Positions 24,892 to 36,077 of a DNA stretch of 64,000 nt are shown here, piece after piece. The stretch comes from Pseudidiomarina sp. CB1 (GTDB lineage: Bacteria > Pseudomonadota > Gammaproteobacteria > Enterobacterales > Alteromonadaceae). Both the position numbers and the translations under genes were made by a program. Location of the stretch: the NCBI RefSeq assembly GCF_024752025.1, contig NZ_JANTPU010000001.1:248001-312000 (forward strand). Direction: 5' to 3'. Within the stretch, counting starts at the first letter, position 1; every line of letters begins with the position of its first letter. The notes under the pieces are model-generated. The model made no database searches and was not told where the DNA came from. It saw nothing but the letters and a program-made list of their open reading frames with translations.

Positions 24892-26643
24892 ATGAGTGCA
24901 GAGACAGTAAAACAAAAAACCTTCCGCCGCCTGCTGGGTTACATCAAACCCTATCGAGCGGCGTTCTTCTTTTCGATTTTTGGCATGATCGGCTACGCTG
25001 CGGTCGACACGTTTTTTCTCTCACAAATTCAGACGTTGATCGATGACGGCTTGACTGAAAGCGACCCTAAAATACTGCTCTACGGTGCTATTTTTGTGCC
25101 CGTCATTTTTATTTTGCGCGGATTGTTTAATTTTATTTCGACCTATTTTCTTAATTGGGTGGGCTTCCGCGTTGTTACGTCGTTGCGTCAACAGTTGTTT
25201 GATCACTTAGTAAAGCTGCCCGTCGCTTTTCATGATCGGCATTCGACCGGGGACTTACTTTCCAAATTAACCTACACCACACAGCAGGTAGCAGAGGCAA
25301 GCAGCCGCGCGGTCATCGTACTTATTCGTGAAGGCGCTTACGTTATCGGTTTGCTGGCGTTGATGTTTTACCACAGTTGGCTTTTGTCACTGGTATTCCT
25401 GCTGATTGGACCGTTGATTGCAAAAATTGTCTCCGTTGTCTCCAAACGTTTCCGCAAGGTGTCGAATCGAATCCAAAATGCGATGGGTGACGTGACGACT
25501 ACCGCTGAACAGATGTTGAATGGCCACAAAGTCGTGGTGATGTATGAGGGCCAGAAGCGCGAATCAAAACGCTTTGAAAAAGTGACCGATTTCACTCGTA
25601 ATCAACACATGAAGCTGATCAACGCGCAAACCTTGAGTACCTCGGTGATTCAGCTGATAGCTTCGTTCAGTTTGTCGATGGTGTTGGTGTTAGCAAGTTA
25701 TCCAGAAATGCTTGAACAGCTTACCGCCGGTGCGTTTACCACCATGTTGACAGCGATGATTATGCTGTTGCGACCATTAAAGCAACTGACGACGGTGAAT
25801 AGTGATTTTCAGCGCGGGATTGCGGCGGCGCAAAGTATCTTTAGTATTCTGGATGAAAAAGCAGAGAATGATTCCGGTAAAAAGCAGCTTGATCGGGCGC
25901 AGGGCGACATTCGCTTTGAGCATGTGACTTTTAGTTACGATGATACCGACTCACCAGCTTTGAACGATGTTAGTTTTCATGTCGCACCTGGTAAAACGTT
26001 GGCATTGGTTGGCCGTTCGGGAAGCGGTAAATCGACCATTTCGAATTTGCTGGCGCGCTTTTATACGCCGCAAGATGGCGTGATTAAGCTCGATGGCGTG
26101 GACATTTACGACTACAAGCTTAAGTCATTGCGGCGGCAGTTCGCATTGGTCTCGCAACATGTAACCTTGTTCAATGACAGTATCGCGAACAACATCGCCT
26201 ATGGTGCGCGTGGTGAAGTGTCGGCCGAGCGTTTACGCGAAGTTGCTGAACTGGCTTATGTGACTGAATTTACTGATAACCTGCCCAACGGCTTAGATAC
26301 GATGGTCGGTGAAAATGGCGTTATGCTTTCTGGTGGACAGCGGCAACGTATTGCGATTGCGCGTGCTTTATTACGCGACGCGCCGATTTTAATTCTTGAT
26401 GAAGCAACGTCAGCCTTAGACACTGAGTCTGAACGTCACATTCAAACTGCGCTGCAGAATTTACAGAAAGACCGTACCTCGATTGTTATTGCCCATCGCC
26501 TGTCGACGATTGAAAAAGCCGACGAAATTTTAGTACTAGAAGATGGCGGCGTGGTCGAGCGCGGGAGCCATCAAGAACTGCTGGAGCAGGAGGGGGCTTA
26601 CTATCAGCTCTATAGCTTGCAATTTAGCGGTGAGCTTGGCTGA
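24892..26643 (+). CDS. msbA: Lipid A flippase MsbA
   Basis: 583 residues from the ATG at 24892 (MSAETVKQKTFRRLLGYIKP), the same length as E. coli MsbA; an ATG 33 bases earlier would add residues not usual in the family. Six-helix ABC exporter domain (about 20-310), then the ATPase domain: Walker A VGRSGSGKST, signature LSGGQRQRIAIARALL, Walker B ILILDEATSALD. It flips core-lipid A across the inner membrane. It overlaps lpxK by one base. Confidence 0.95.
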   Translation: MSAETVKQKTFRRLLGYIKPYRAAFFFSIFGMIGYAAVDTFFLSQIQTLIDDGLTESDPKILLYGAIFVPVIFILRGLFNFISTYFLNWVGFRVVTSLRQQLFDHLVKLPVAFHDRHSTGDLLSKLTYTTQQVAEASSRAVIVLIREGAYVIGLLALMFYHSWLLSLVFLLIGPLIAKIVSVVSKRFRKVSNRIQNAMGDVTTTAEQMLNGHKVVVMYEGQKRESKRFEKVTDFTRNQHMKLINAQTLSTSVIQLIASFSLSMVLVLASYPEMLEQLTAGAFTTMLTAMIMLLRPLKQLTTVNSDFQRGIAAAQSIFSILDEKAENDSGKKQLDRAQGDIRFEHVTFSYDDTDSPALNDVSFHVAPGKTLALVGRSGSGKSTISNLLARFYTPQDGVIKLDGVDIYDYKLKSLRRQFALVSQHVTLFNDSIANNIAYGARGEVSAERLREVAELAYVTEFTDNLPNGLDTMVGENGVMLSGGQRQRIAIARALLRDAPILILDEATSALDTESERHIQTALQNLQKDRTSIVIAHRLSTIEKADEILVLEDGGVVERGSHQELLEQEGAYYQLYSLQFSGELG

Positions 26644-27653
26644 TGTCGCTAAGTGACGCTTGGTATCGCCCGCAGGTTCGTTGGTGGCTTTGGTTATTAC
26701 TGCCGCTGCATGCGTTATTTGTGCTCGTGAGTCGCTGGCGGCGTAGTGTGGCGCTGGCAAATCCACCGAAGCCGCTGCCGGTACCGGTGATTGTAGTTGG
26801 TAATATTAGTGTAGGTGGTACGGGCAAGACGCCAATGACGTTAGCGCTGGTTGAGCATTTACAAGCGCAGGGCGAACATCCTGCCATCGTGTCACGCGGG
26901 TACGGCGGAAAAGGTCCGTTTCCGCTAATGGTTACTGCCACCACCTCAGCTCGGGCCTGCGGCGACGAACCTCTATTATTAGCGCGCCGAGCACAGGTGC
27001 CAGTGGTTGTAGCGCCGAATCGGATGGCCGCAGCTGAGCACGTCCTGGCCCATGCGCCAACAACTACGGTGATTATTAGCGACGATGGCTTGCAACATTA
27101 TCGTTTGCCACGCCAGTTCGAAATCGCTGTGGTGGATGGTGAACGCGGACTTGGTAATGGCTGGTGTTTACCGATTGGACCTTTGCGCGAAAACGCTAAA
27201 CGCTTAGCAAGCGTTGATGCCGTGGTTGTCAATGGCGAACTCAACGCGTTTGTAGCGCAGCAAATACCACCTGCAGCGCAGTGTTTTACCATGCAGTTGC
27301 AAAGCCACGGTTGGCGCCACGTGCGTGACGATAGCCCTTGTGACAAATTACCGATAGGACGCACCGTTGCGCTTGCCGGCATCGGTCATCCACAACGTTT
27401 TTTTGCGACAGTCAAAGCGCTGGAACCGCGCGCATTTGACTGTAAGGCGTACCCAGACCATTATGCTTTTCAGCGTCAGGATGCTGAGCAATTGCAAAAC
27501 TACGAGGTCATTTTGATGACGGAAAAAGACGCGATGAAATGGCGCTCGTTGGCCCCCGAAAATGGCTATTATTTACCGATAGCTGCACAGCTCGACGAGG
27601 TCTTTTGGCAACGAATCGACACGGAACTAAAGAGGTTTAAGCATGGCTCTTGA
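26643..27653 (+). CDS. lpxK: Tetraacyldisaccharide 4'-kinase LpxK
   Basis: 336 residues. Walker-type loop VVGNISVGGTGKTPMTLALV near residue 50, SRGYGGKGPF, and IISDDGLQHYRLPR in the middle. It phosphorylates the 4' position of the lipid A precursor at the inner-membrane face; an N-terminal hydrophobic helix (about 12-30) anchors it. The position between msbA and ycaR-kdsB is the standard gammaproteobacterial order. Confidence 0.95.
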   Translation: MSLSDAWYRPQVRWWLWLLLPLHALFVLVSRWRRSVALANPPKPLPVPVIVVGNISVGGTGKTPMTLALVEHLQAQGEHPAIVSRGYGGKGPFPLMVTATTSARACGDEPLLLARRAQVPVVVAPNRMAAAEHVLAHAPTTTVIISDDGLQHYRLPRQFEIAVVDGERGLGNGWCLPIGPLRENAKRLASVDAVVVNGELNAFVAQQIPPAAQCFTMQLQSHGWRHVRDDSPCDKLPIGRTVALAGIGHPQRFFATVKALEPRAFDCKAYPDHYAFQRQDAEQLQNYEVILMTEKDAMKWRSLAPENGYYLPIAAQLDEVFWQRIDTELKRFKHGS

Positions 27654-27840
27654 TGAACGCACGCTAGCGCTCTTGGCATGCCCTTTGTGCAAGGGGCGTT
27701 TGGTGTGGAACGCCGCGACGTCAGAGCTTATCTGCCGTGGCGATCGTCTTGCTTACCCTGTTCGTGATGACATTCCTTATTTACTGCGTAGTGAAGCGCG
27801 TGAGTTAAGCGCTGCTGACTTGGAGCAACTGCCCAAATGA
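27643..27840 (+). CDS. ycaR: Trm112-family YcaR-like protein
   Basis: 65 residues starting inside the end of lpxK (11 bp overlap) and ending in a 4-bp overlap with kdsB. Typical YcaR sequence: [11 protein letters not shown], then [12 protein letters not shown]. Only the first CxxC pair is present, so zinc binding is doubtful. The cellular function of this family in bacteria is unresolved; the gene is nearly always found before kdsB. Confidence 0.92.
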   Translation: MALDERTLALLACPLCKGRLVWNAATSELICRGDRLAYPVRDDIPYLLRSEARELSAADLEQLPK

Positions 27841-28589
27841 GTTTTACTGTAATTATTCCAGCACGTTATGCCTCAACCCGCTTGCCGGGTAAGCCGTTGG
27901 CGATGATTGGCAATAAATCCATGATCCAAAGGGTCTATGAACGGTCGGCTGCAGCTGGCGCCGCCGAAGTGATTGTTGCCACTGACGATCAACGCATTGT
28001 CGACGCCGTAGAAGCCTTTGGCGGACGAGCAATGCTCACAGCTAGCCATCACCAGTCTGGGACTGAACGCATTGCCGAGGTGATTGATTATTTAGCCATT
28101 GCCGATGATCAAGTGGTGGTTAATGTGCAAGGTGATGAGCCGTTTATACCGCCCGAGATCATTCGCCAAGTGGCCGATAACCTAATGAACCAGCGTGCTG
28201 CGCAGATGGCGACGTTAGCGGTTCCAATTACCAATTTAGAAGAAGTAAAGAACCCGAACGCAGTGAAAGTGGTTACCGATGCGAATGGATATGCATTGTA
28301 CTTTTCACGTGCCCCGATTCCTTATGAACGCGACGCGTTAAACCATGACAGGTTGGGTGACCAGGCCGCATATATGCGTCATATTGGCATTTATGCGTAT
28401 CGCGCGGGATTTGTTTGGCGTTACGTGGAATGGGACCCAAGTCCATTAGAAACCATTGAATCCTTGGAGCAATTACGGGTGTTGTGGTACGGCGAACGTA
28501 TTCATGTGGCCGAGGCTATTGCCAATCCGCCGGCTGGCATTGATACGCCAGCCGACTTAGATCGGGCAAATCAGCAATTACTTGAGTAA
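27837..28589 (+). CDS. kdsB: CMP-KDO synthetase KdsB
   Basis: 250 residues. The N-terminal nucleotide motif is [15 protein letters not shown], followed by [28 protein letters not shown] and YAYRAGFV. It activates KDO with CTP for lipid A glycosylation and so completes the LPS set msbA-lpxK-kdsB. The start is coupled to ycaR by ATGA. The 3' end overlaps the facing RND gene by 12 bp. Confidence 0.96.
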   Translation: MSFTVIIPARYASTRLPGKPLAMIGNKSMIQRVYERSAAAGAAEVIVATDDQRIVDAVEAFGGRAMLTASHHQSGTERIAEVIDYLAIADDQVVVNVQGDEPFIPPEIIRQVADNLMNQRAAQMATLAVPITNLEEVKNPNAVKVVTDANGYALYFSRAPIPYERDALNHDRLGDQAAYMRHIGIYAYRAGFVWRYVEWDPSPLETIESLEQLRVLWYGERIHVAEAIANPPAGIDTPADLDRANQQLLE

Positions 28590-31500
28590 CTTGACCCCAT
28601 CGACGGTGTTTACGGCACGCGCTTTGAGTGCGTGCCAGCGCTCGCGCCACCACAGCAATCGTGCGTACACGTAAGGTACCAGAAATAGGCTAGTGATGGT
28701 CGATAGCAGCAGGCCGCCGATAATGGCAATTGCCATCGGCGCATACGGCGGACCATCACCACCGATTTGCGTGGTACCGAAAGCGAGAGGTACCAAACCC
28801 AATACGGTGGTGGCGACAGTCATCAAAATCGGTCTTAGGCGACTGACACTTCCTTCAATAACCGCTTCTTCTAACGTATGTCCGGCTGCCAGCAACTGAT
28901 TAATACGGTCGACGAGCACAATGCCGTTGTTCACCACGATCCCCATCAAGATCAGGATGCCAATCATGGCCATGATGTCCATGCTCTGACCGGTCAACAT
29001 CAGCGCCCAGAATACGCCGACAATCGAGAATAACAGTGACGTGATCACCGAGGTTGGCAACAATACCGACTCAAATAGTGCAGCCATAACGATATAAATC
29101 ATGACGACGGCTAACAAGGTGTTGGTGAGCATGACGTTCTCAGCTTCTTGTTGACGCTGAAAACTACCGTCAAGTGACCATGTGTAGCCATCGGGGAGAC
29201 TAACTTTATCGAGCAGTGTGGTAATTTGTTCCCGCGCTTGGTCAAGGGTTAACTCATCACTGTTGAGGTTGGCCTGAATCGCGAGTGAAGTGCGGCGATC
29301 GAGACGGCGTATGGCGCCTAACCGCGGTTCAATGCGAAAATCAGCAACCGCAGCTAACGGAACCGTACGCCCATCGACCTGGCTAATGGGTAAGTTTTGC
29401 AAAGCTTCAAGCGAGGTTTCAAGATCTTTGTCAAAGGCGATACGTAAGGGTACCTCGCCATTAGGGTCGCCACGGAACGAGCGGAGACGGTTACCGCGCA
29501 AGGCGGTAGCGATCTGTTGGGCGACCGCTCCCGAACTTAGTCCCAGATTGTGGGCACGTTCACGATCGATAGTAACGAGGTATTCGAATTGACCTGCGTC
29601 CGTTTCACTGCGTAAATCGTTAAGCCCCTCGATCGAGGCTAATAACGGAATAAAGCGTGCGCTTAAGTCTTGCAGTACCTCGGTAGACTGGCCGTTCAAG
29701 GTAATGCGAACACCTTCACCGCCGCCACCCCAGCCAAACTGCGGTTCGCTGCGCAGCATTTTGGGAAATTGCTCGCGCATTTTGGCCATCAATTCGCTCA
29801 TTTTTACCGGTCGATCAGGTTTCATCAATAAAGTAGAAATCGCGTAGTTTGGCGTGTAATAGCTATAAACCGCATCAATGTAGAAGTCGTCTTGGTTGGC
29901 GTAAAGAAACTCCTCCATACGCGCGACCTCAGCTTCAACTTCGGCTAAGCTGTATTGTTGGTGCAGATTATAGTTGAGGAATAAACGATCGTTAAAGCCC
30001 TCATCTTGTTGGTCACCAGAAACCGCACCGAGTGGAATCACAATACTGGCGAGAATGAGGACCGCAAACAAGCCAGTCCAACGCGGATGACGCCAGCTCC
30101 ATTGCAGTGCCTTGCGATAACGCGAAGGCCGTTGTTGCGGCTTTTTACTACCCATCACTTTGGTCAGTTTGCTCGCCAATAATGGGATCAGGGTTTGTGC
30201 GATTAGTAACGATGCTAATAGTGATAAACAAATCGCTATCGCCGTGTGTTCTAAGAAAATCGTAATGTCGATTTTCTTACCAAAAATATTGGGCAAGAAG
30301 ACTATTGCTGTGGTCAAGGTGCCCGCCAGTACCGCCAGCGATACATTGCCAACACCTTGCAGTGTTGCTTGCTCAGCTTTAAGGCCTTGCTCGACTTCGT
30401 ATTGAATGCTTTCGGTGATAACGACGGCGTTATCAACCAGCATACCTATTGCCAGCATCAAGCCCATGAGTGACAGCACGTTGAGCGAGTAACCAAGAAA
30501 GTACATACCGCCTAAAGCGATACAGATGGCAATCGGCACCGAGAGAACGACAACCAACGTGGTGACAATGTTGCGCAAGAATAAGAATAAGACAATAAAC
30601 GATAAACCAGCACCGATGAGGCCTGCAATTAACAAGTCATGTAACGAAGTTTTGACGCTTTTTGCAGTATCATCCATCACGAACAAGTTAATGCCGTTGA
30701 ATTGTGGATCGTTACGAATTTCTTCGACCACCGCGCGGACGCGGTCCGATACATCCACCAAATTCTGTGACGACTCTTTAAAAACGTCCATGCCAATTGC
30801 ATAGACCTGGTCGAGGTGGCGACCGTCGGTCTTGCGTGGCATTTCGCGCTGCACTGTCGCAACGTCGCCCAGCTTCAACTGGGCTGTGATGGGAAACTGA
30901 CGAATTTCATATTCCGACTGAAACTCACCGACTGGATTGACTAAAATACGCTCGTCGTCATTCTCGATGTAACCCGCAGTGAGCGAAAAGTTAGCCGCTC
31001 GCAAGCGCGAGGCAATATCAGCTGCCGATAGGCGATGTTGGAGCAATCGCGCTTGGTTTAAACGAATCACAATTTGTTGCTTTTCGACGCCATAGAGGGT
31101 CACTTGCGACACGCCTTCAACGCGCTCAATCGGGCGGCGCAGGCTGCGGTCTAACAGGTCATAAGCATTGTTGAGATCGCGCTGACTCGAAATCCGCAAT
31201 TGAAATACCGGCATATCTTCAGTATTAAATTGCATGACTTGAATGCGCTCAACGTCATCCGGTAGTAAGTGTTTTATACCATCAACTTTTTCCCGCGCTT
31301 CAATGCTCTTGGCATTGACGTCCTCGCCCCATTCGAACTGCAATACCACTTGGGCATTGTCGCCTGTTGAGAACGATCGCATGCGCTTGATGTTGGTAAT
31401 GGTTGCCAATGCTTCTTCGAGCGGCCGAGTTATCAGCCGCTCAACCTCTGCAGGTGTCGAGTTAGGGTAGGGCACGGTAACCACCATTTCTGGGATTTCG

Positions 31501-31640
31501 ATACCCGGAAACTTTTCCAGCGGCAACAAGCGTGAACTAATCGCACCTAGCAGCAACATCGACAAGAACAACATACAAATAGTGACTGGGCGGCGCAGTG
31601 CAAGCCGTGCCAAGCTCGCACCGATTTCTGCTGCGGTCAT
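28578..31640 (-). CDS. RND efflux pump subunit, second of a tandem pair
   Basis: 1020 residues from the ATG at 31640, which overlaps the previous gene stop (ATGA); a longer upstream reading has no support. Twelve helices with two large periplasmic loops: TM1 [22 protein letters not shown]4 region [16 protein letters not shown], and C-terminal [16 protein letters not shown]. The AcrB proton-relay pair D407-D408 reads D-N here. Being second in an adaptor-RND-RND operon, it probably forms a mixed trimer with the neighbouring RND as in MdtBC. Substrate unknown. Confidence 0.88.
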   Translation of the reverse strand: MTAAEIGASLARLALRRPVTICMLFLSMLLLGAISSRLLPLEKFPGIEIPEMVVTVPYPNSTPAEVERLITRPLEEALATITNIKRMRSFSTGDNAQVVLQFEWGEDVNAKSIEAREKVDGIKHLLPDDVERIQVMQFNTEDMPVFQLRISSQRDLNNAYDLLDRSLRRPIERVEGVSQVTLYGVEKQQIVIRLNQARLLQHRLSAADIASRLRAANFSLTAGYIENDDERILVNPVGEFQSEYEIRQFPITAQLKLGDVATVQREMPRKTDGRHLDQVYAIGMDVFKESSQNLVDVSDRVRAVVEEIRNDPQFNGINLFVMDDTAKSVKTSLHDLLIAGLIGAGLSFIVLFLFLRNIVTTLVVVLSVPIAICIALGGMYFLGYSLNVLSLMGLMLAIGMLVDNAVVITESIQYEVEQGLKAEQATLQGVGNVSLAVLAGTLTTAIVFLPNIFGKKIDITIFLEHTAIAICLSLLASLLIAQTLIPLLASKLTKVMGSKKPQQRPSRYRKALQWSWRHPRWTGLFAVLILASIVIPLGAVSGDQQDEGFNDRLFLNYNLHQQYSLAEVEAEVARMEEFLYANQDDFYIDAVYSYYTPNYAISTLLMKPDRPVKMSELMAKMREQFPKMLRSEPQFGWGGGGEGVRITLNGQSTEVLQDLSARFIPLLASIEGLNDLRSETDAGQFEYLVTIDRERAHNLGLSSGAVAQQIATALRGNRLRSFRGDPNGEVPLRIAFDKDLETSLEALQNLPISQVDGRTVPLAAVADFRIEPRLGAIRRLDRRTSLAIQANLNSDELTLDQAREQITTLLDKVSLPDGYTWSLDGSFQRQQEAENVMLTNTLLAVVMIYIVMAALFESVLLPTSVITSLLFSIVGVFWALMLTGQSMDIMAMIGILILMGIVVNNGIVLVDRINQLLAAGHTLEEAVIEGSVSRLRPILMTVATTVLGLVPLAFGTTQIGGDGPPYAPMAIAIIGGLLLSTITSLFLVPYVYARLLWWRERWHALKARAVNTVDGVKLLK

Positions 31641-34600
31641 GATTGCGCCTCCTCTGCTGACACGGCCTTGACATTCTTGCGATCCACTAACAAATACAAG
31701 CATGGAATAAAGAGTAAGGTCAGTAGCGTAGAAAAGAGCAGTCCGGCAATAACACTAATCGCCATTGGGGCGCGGATCTCGGCACCTTCACCAAGCCCCA
31801 ACGCTAATGGCAGCAGGCCGAGCACCGTGGTAAACATGGTCATAAGAATGGGCCGCAAGCGCTGCTGCGCTGCTTGAGATACGGCATCGTAACGACTAGC
31901 GCCTTGTTCTCGTAGCTGGTTGATACGATCCACCAAAACAATCGCATTATTGACCACAATGCCCGCAAGCATGATGAGACCAATGAAAACAATCACACTC
32001 AGCTCGGTATTCAGCAAATACAAGCCTAATACTGAACCCGCGCCGGCTAGAGGCACACTGAAGAGTATGAAAAACGGATGCAGTAATGACTCAAACTGCG
32101 ACGCCATAATCAAATAAACCAAGAACACAGCCAGCATTAAAGCCATTTGCAGTGACTTAAATGACTGTTGCATTTCTTCGTTTTGACCAGCGATGCGAGC
32201 TTCAACAGTGAGCGGAAGTTGCGTTTCGGCGAGGACCTTTTCGGCAGCTTGCACGGCTGCTCCCAAGTCGCCAAAGGCAAGATTCGCGTTCACAATAGCA
32301 GTACGTTCTTGATCCAAGCGAGTGATTTCGCTTGGTCCCATGATTTGCTGAATGTCAGCTACCGCCTGTAATGGAATTTCGCGTGCTGCACCTGGATTAA
32401 TCACCATGAGTTGCAAGTCGCGTAACGAGTCACGGTCTTGTTCTTGGCTGCGCACCAAGATATCAATTTTGCGATCTTCGAGGCTGAACTGGGTTGCCAC
32501 ACGACCACCAATCTTTGTCGCTAGCAATTCCGAAACTGTGGCACTCGTTAGGCCGTATTGAGCCAAACGCGCATGGTCGAAGAAGATCGCGATTTCCGGT
32601 TGACCGTCCGACATATTGGTACGGATATCCGTGAAGCGATTATCTTCAGCCAAAGCAGCGGCAACGGTGTCAGCAGCTTGCTGCAATAGTTCAATATCAT
32701 AGCCAGTAATCTCAATGGCCATTGGGCTACTAAAACTAAACAGCTCTGGACGACCGAGTTTGACACTGACGCCAGGGATACGTTGTACGTAGTCACGCAA
32801 GTAGTTTTGCACGCGCTCTTCGGCGAAAACATCACTGGCATCCTTCATGACGACGTTAAAACGACCCCACTGGTTACCGTTTTGTCCTGGCGAGGCGTTG
32901 AGCAAGCTACCTGTACCAGCAATGCTGTAGGCTTTCTCAACACTTTGCGCAAGCTCAGTGTTGCCTTCGAGGTGCTGAGCGAGTTTGGTCAAAACAGCGT
33001 CGGTTTCGTCGATGGTCGTACCGGGTTGTAATTCGATTTCAACGTAGAACTCGCCTTGTGCCATGCTGGGTAAGAGGCTTACCGGCAACTGCGGAAGTAG
33101 TGCATAACAGCTGGCAGCGACCAACACAATCACCGCCAGCGTGGCTTTGGCATTGGCAAGTGCTTTAGCAAGTAGCTTTTGGTATGCCGCAGCCAGATGT
33201 TGATAGCTCCAATCGAAGCTGCGCAGCATGGGCCGTACGGCCACACCCAGCAACTTTGCAAGGCCACGCCATAGTGCGACGAGCACTGTTGCAATAGCTA
33301 ATGGCAGCCAGCGGAACACCAAGAATAATGGCGTCATAACCCAAAAACGCCAGCCTTGGCGCTGCTGCGCGGGGGCAAAGTGCTGTTTTGCGGTAATTGC
33401 TGCATCAGCACTCTTTTGCTTGGCCGATAACATTGGAATAAGGGTAAGTGCGACCAATAATGAGGCTAACAACGAGAAGGTTACGGTCAATGCTTGGTCA
33501 GCAAAGAGTTGGCCAGCAAGGCCTTCGACGAACACCAACGGGAAGAATACGGCCATGGTCGTTAGCGTCGAGGCGATGATGGCGCCGGTTACTTCACTGG
33601 TGCCTTTTTCGGCGGCGGTGGCAACGTCGGTTTCTTCATTATGGCGAGCGATATTTTCGAGCACCACAATGGCGTTATCAACGAGCATGCCTACAGCTAA
33701 AGCGATACCGCCCAGTGACATCATATTTAGCGAAATGTGATAGCCATGCATGAGGTTGAAGGTCGCAATAATCGATACCGGAATTGCCATCGAAATAATG
33801 ACCGTCGGCCATAGTCGCTGCAAGAACAAGTAGATAATCACCATGGCTAACAAACCACCAAAAATCGCCGCGTCACGCACTTCTGCAATGGCCGCTTGGA
33901 TGAATACAGCTTGGTCAGAAATAGGCGTAACTTGGTACTGGTTCGGCACCACGTCGCGTTCTTGTAAATAGGCTAAGTGGCTTTGAATGGCTTTCGAAAC
34001 TTGAACGGTATTGGCGTCGCCTTCTTTATACAGTGAAACTTCGACAGCTTCGCGACCTGCAATGCGGCTAATCGAGTCTCGCTCTTTATAGCTCTTGCTA
34101 ACATCTGCAATGTCGCGCAAGAGAATAGGGCGGTCGTTGCGGGTTGCAATGTAAATGCTGCGGATGTCATCTAAATCTTCAAATTGGTTTAGCGTGCGAA
34201 CCAAGTATTCTGCGCGCTGCGCTTCTAAGCGACCACCTGACAAATTAATATTTTCTTCCTTGAGCCGTTGCATAATCAGGCTCATTGGAATTTGCAGTTG
34301 GGTAGCCTGCTGCTCATTGACGAGCACTTGAATTTCGTCTTCGAGGCCGCCACCAAGGCGAACAGAAGCAACACCTTCAACGGCTTCAAGATGGCGTTTT
34401 AGTTCTTCCTCGGCAAAGGTACGTAAGCGCTTGAGTTCATCAACGTTAGGGTCGCTGATATCCGCATAACCTAATGCTAAACGGAAAATAGGCTCTTCCG
34501 CGGGATTAAAGCGCAGTAGCGTTGGTTTTTCGAGATCCAAAGGCAACGGCACTAGGTCCATTTTCTCGCGGACATCAAGACTGGCCATGTCCATGTTACT

Positions 34601-34894
34601 GCCCCAGGCAAACTCGAGCAGCACATCACTTTGCCCTGCACGCGAGATTGACTCTATTCGGCGCACGCCTTTTACGGTGCCGAGGGCTTCTTCAATGGGC
34701 TTGCTTACTAACTGTTCTACTTCACCAGGAGCACCGCCGGGGTAGTCGGTGCGCACGGTAAGTGTTGGGTAAGAAAGATCAGGCAGCAAAGTGACTGGAA
34801 TCCGGCCTAACGAGACCATGCCAAACAGCAATACTGCGAGGGTAAACATGGCGACCGTGACCGGTCGCCGTACTGCTAATTTGGCTAGACTCAT
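31637..34894 (-). CDS. RND efflux pump subunit, first of a tandem pair
   Basis: 1085 residues. Starts LAKLAVRRPVTVAMFTLAVL; TM4 is AVGMLVDNAIVVLENIARHN, again with D-N at the proton-relay position; the C-terminal helix bundle includes FIGLIMLAGIVVNNAIVLVD. A central insertion around residues 490-560 (ADAAITAKQHFAPAQQRQGW and following) is longer than in AcrB and includes an extra hydrophobic segment before the second repeat. It overlaps the adaptor gene by 4 bp and the second RND by 4 bp. It exports drugs or lipids to the outside with the adaptor and a TolC-type channel encoded elsewhere. Confidence 0.9.
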   Translation of the reverse strand: MSLAKLAVRRPVTVAMFTLAVLLFGMVSLGRIPVTLLPDLSYPTLTVRTDYPGGAPGEVEQLVSKPIEEALGTVKGVRRIESISRAGQSDVLLEFAWGSNMDMASLDVREKMDLVPLPLDLEKPTLLRFNPAEEPIFRLALGYADISDPNVDELKRLRTFAEEELKRHLEAVEGVASVRLGGGLEDEIQVLVNEQQATQLQIPMSLIMQRLKEENINLSGGRLEAQRAEYLVRTLNQFEDLDDIRSIYIATRNDRPILLRDIADVSKSYKERDSISRIAGREAVEVSLYKEGDANTVQVSKAIQSHLAYLQERDVVPNQYQVTPISDQAVFIQAAIAEVRDAAIFGGLLAMVIIYLFLQRLWPTVIISMAIPVSIIATFNLMHGYHISLNMMSLGGIALAVGMLVDNAIVVLENIARHNEETDVATAAEKGTSEVTGAIIASTLTTMAVFFPLVFVEGLAGQLFADQALTVTFSLLASLLVALTLIPMLSAKQKSADAAITAKQHFAPAQQRQGWRFWVMTPLFLVFRWLPLAIATVLVALWRGLAKLLGVAVRPMLRSFDWSYQHLAAAYQKLLAKALANAKATLAVIVLVAASCYALLPQLPVSLLPSMAQGEFYVEIELQPGTTIDETDAVLTKLAQHLEGNTELAQSVEKAYSIAGTGSLLNASPGQNGNQWGRFNVVMKDASDVFAEERVQNYLRDYVQRIPGVSVKLGRPELFSFSSPMAIEITGYDIELLQQAADTVAAALAEDNRFTDIRTNMSDGQPEIAIFFDHARLAQYGLTSATVSELLATKIGGRVATQFSLEDRKIDILVRSQEQDRDSLRDLQLMVINPGAAREIPLQAVADIQQIMGPSEITRLDQERTAIVNANLAFGDLGAAVQAAEKVLAETQLPLTVEARIAGQNEEMQQSFKSLQMALMLAVFLVYLIMASQFESLLHPFFILFSVPLAGAGSVLGLYLLNTELSVIVFIGLIMLAGIVVNNAIVLVDRINQLREQGASRYDAVSQAAQQRLRPILMTMFTTVLGLLPLALGLGEGAEIRAPMAISVIAGLLFSTLLTLLFIPCLYLLVDRKNVKAVSAEEAQS

Positions 34895-36006
34895 GATTGT
34901 TGCTCGCTCTTGATAGTATCGATAACTTCTACCAAGGCGGCATCTTTAAGATTGGCTTGACCACTAACGACCAACTGCTCACCAGCTTCTATACCGTCGA
35001 GAATCTCAACATGGGTTTCGTCTTCAAAGCCAACCACTACGTCAACTTTGTGCGCAACGCCTTCGGCATCAACGGTAAAGACACTGTGTTTGCCGTCAAG
35101 GCTTTGCACTGCATAGCGGGGGACAGTTACAGCGTCATTGTGCGTCGCATAATGTAATTTTACATGGGCAAACATACCCGCTTTTAGCGCGCTGTCAGGA
35201 TTGGCAACACTCAAAACAACTTTGAATGTTCCAGACTGGGTGTCGACCACAGGACTGATGCGGTCAACCTTAGCCATTAAGGTTTTGCCGGGCATCGCAC
35301 TGACTTGTAGTTCTGCAGTTTGGCCAACTTCGATGAATTGCAGTTCGCGCTCTGGCAGGTATACATTACCTTGCAGCTCATCTAGTGCGACGATATGAAA
35401 CAACTTTTGCGGTTGATATTGGCTTATCATGTTGCCGGTCTTCGCATAACGTGCGGCGATGAAACCCGAAATAGGCGCACGAATTTCAGTTTCTGCCAAA
35501 TTGAGTGCTGCCATATCGTAGCGTGCTTGTAGAGTATCTGCTTGAAAGCGGAGTTTGTCATAAGCATCGGCACTTATCATGTCACGCTCGGCCATGTCTT
35601 TTACGCGCTTCAGTTCTTGCTGGATGCTGTTCAGCTCAGCCTTGGCTTGCGCTACCTGAATACGGTATTCATCATCGCGTAGGTTTGCGAGCAGCTGACC
35701 TTTTTCAACCCAATCGCCTTCTTCAACAAGAATTTCTTCAACAATGCCATTAGCCTTGCTGATGATGTCGGTCTCTTCACGAGCCTCAAGGGTTGCAGTG
35801 GTGCGGAAACTCGAAGTGATGGCTTGGCGTTCGACCACTTCGGTGGCAACAGGGATGCGTACCACCACCTGTTCTTCCGCTTTTGTTTGATTTGAGGCGC
35901 CGGCCTGACCGCAACCGTTTAGCAACAGACTTGAAGTCAGAATTAAAGCAGTCAAGCCGGCAAAGCTTGCTTTGTGTTTGAGGCTACTGCCTGCAATAAA
36001 ACTCAT
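34891..36006 (-). CDS. RND periplasmic adaptor (membrane fusion) lipoprotein
   Basis: 371 residues. Lipoprotein signal with LLLNGC (Cys32). Barrel-sandwich halves are seen as ISKANGIVEEILVEEGDWVE and ETEIRAPISGFIAARYAKTG, on either side of a helical hairpin (about 105-165). The beta-barrel and membrane-proximal domains follow (LKAGMFAHVKLHY). It links the two RND pumps to an outer-membrane channel; no channel gene is adjacent. It is first in the operon, with a 4-bp overlap to the next gene. Confidence 0.93.
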   Translation of the reverse strand: MSFIAGSSLKHKASFAGLTALILTSSLLLNGCGQAGASNQTKAEEQVVVRIPVATEVVERQAITSSFRTTATLEAREETDIISKANGIVEEILVEEGDWVEKGQLLANLRDDEYRIQVAQAKAELNSIQQELKRVKDMAERDMISADAYDKLRFQADTLQARYDMAALNLAETEIRAPISGFIAARYAKTGNMISQYQPQKLFHIVALDELQGNVYLPERELQFIEVGQTAELQVSAMPGKTLMAKVDRISPVVDTQSGTFKVVLSVANPDSALKAGMFAHVKLHYATHNDAVTVPRYAVQSLDGKHSVFTVDAEGVAHKVDVVVGFEDETHVEILDGIEAGEQLVVSGQANLKDAALVEVIDTIKSEQQS

Positions 36007-36054
36007 GTGAATTACCCCCGTTGTTCGCTATTTGCTGTTCGTTGTTCGATGTTG

Positions 36055-36077
36055 GTAGCCCGTACTTCTAGTACGGG
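36055..36077 (+). repeat. REP-like palindrome with GTAG head
   Basis: GTAG (36055-36058) is followed by an 8-bp stem CCCGTACT, loop TCT, and AGTACGGG. This head-plus-hairpin layout is that of REP elements mobilised by RAYT (TnpA-REP) transposases. Two related copies lie inside sucB in this window, with compensated base changes in the stem. Confidence 0.65.
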
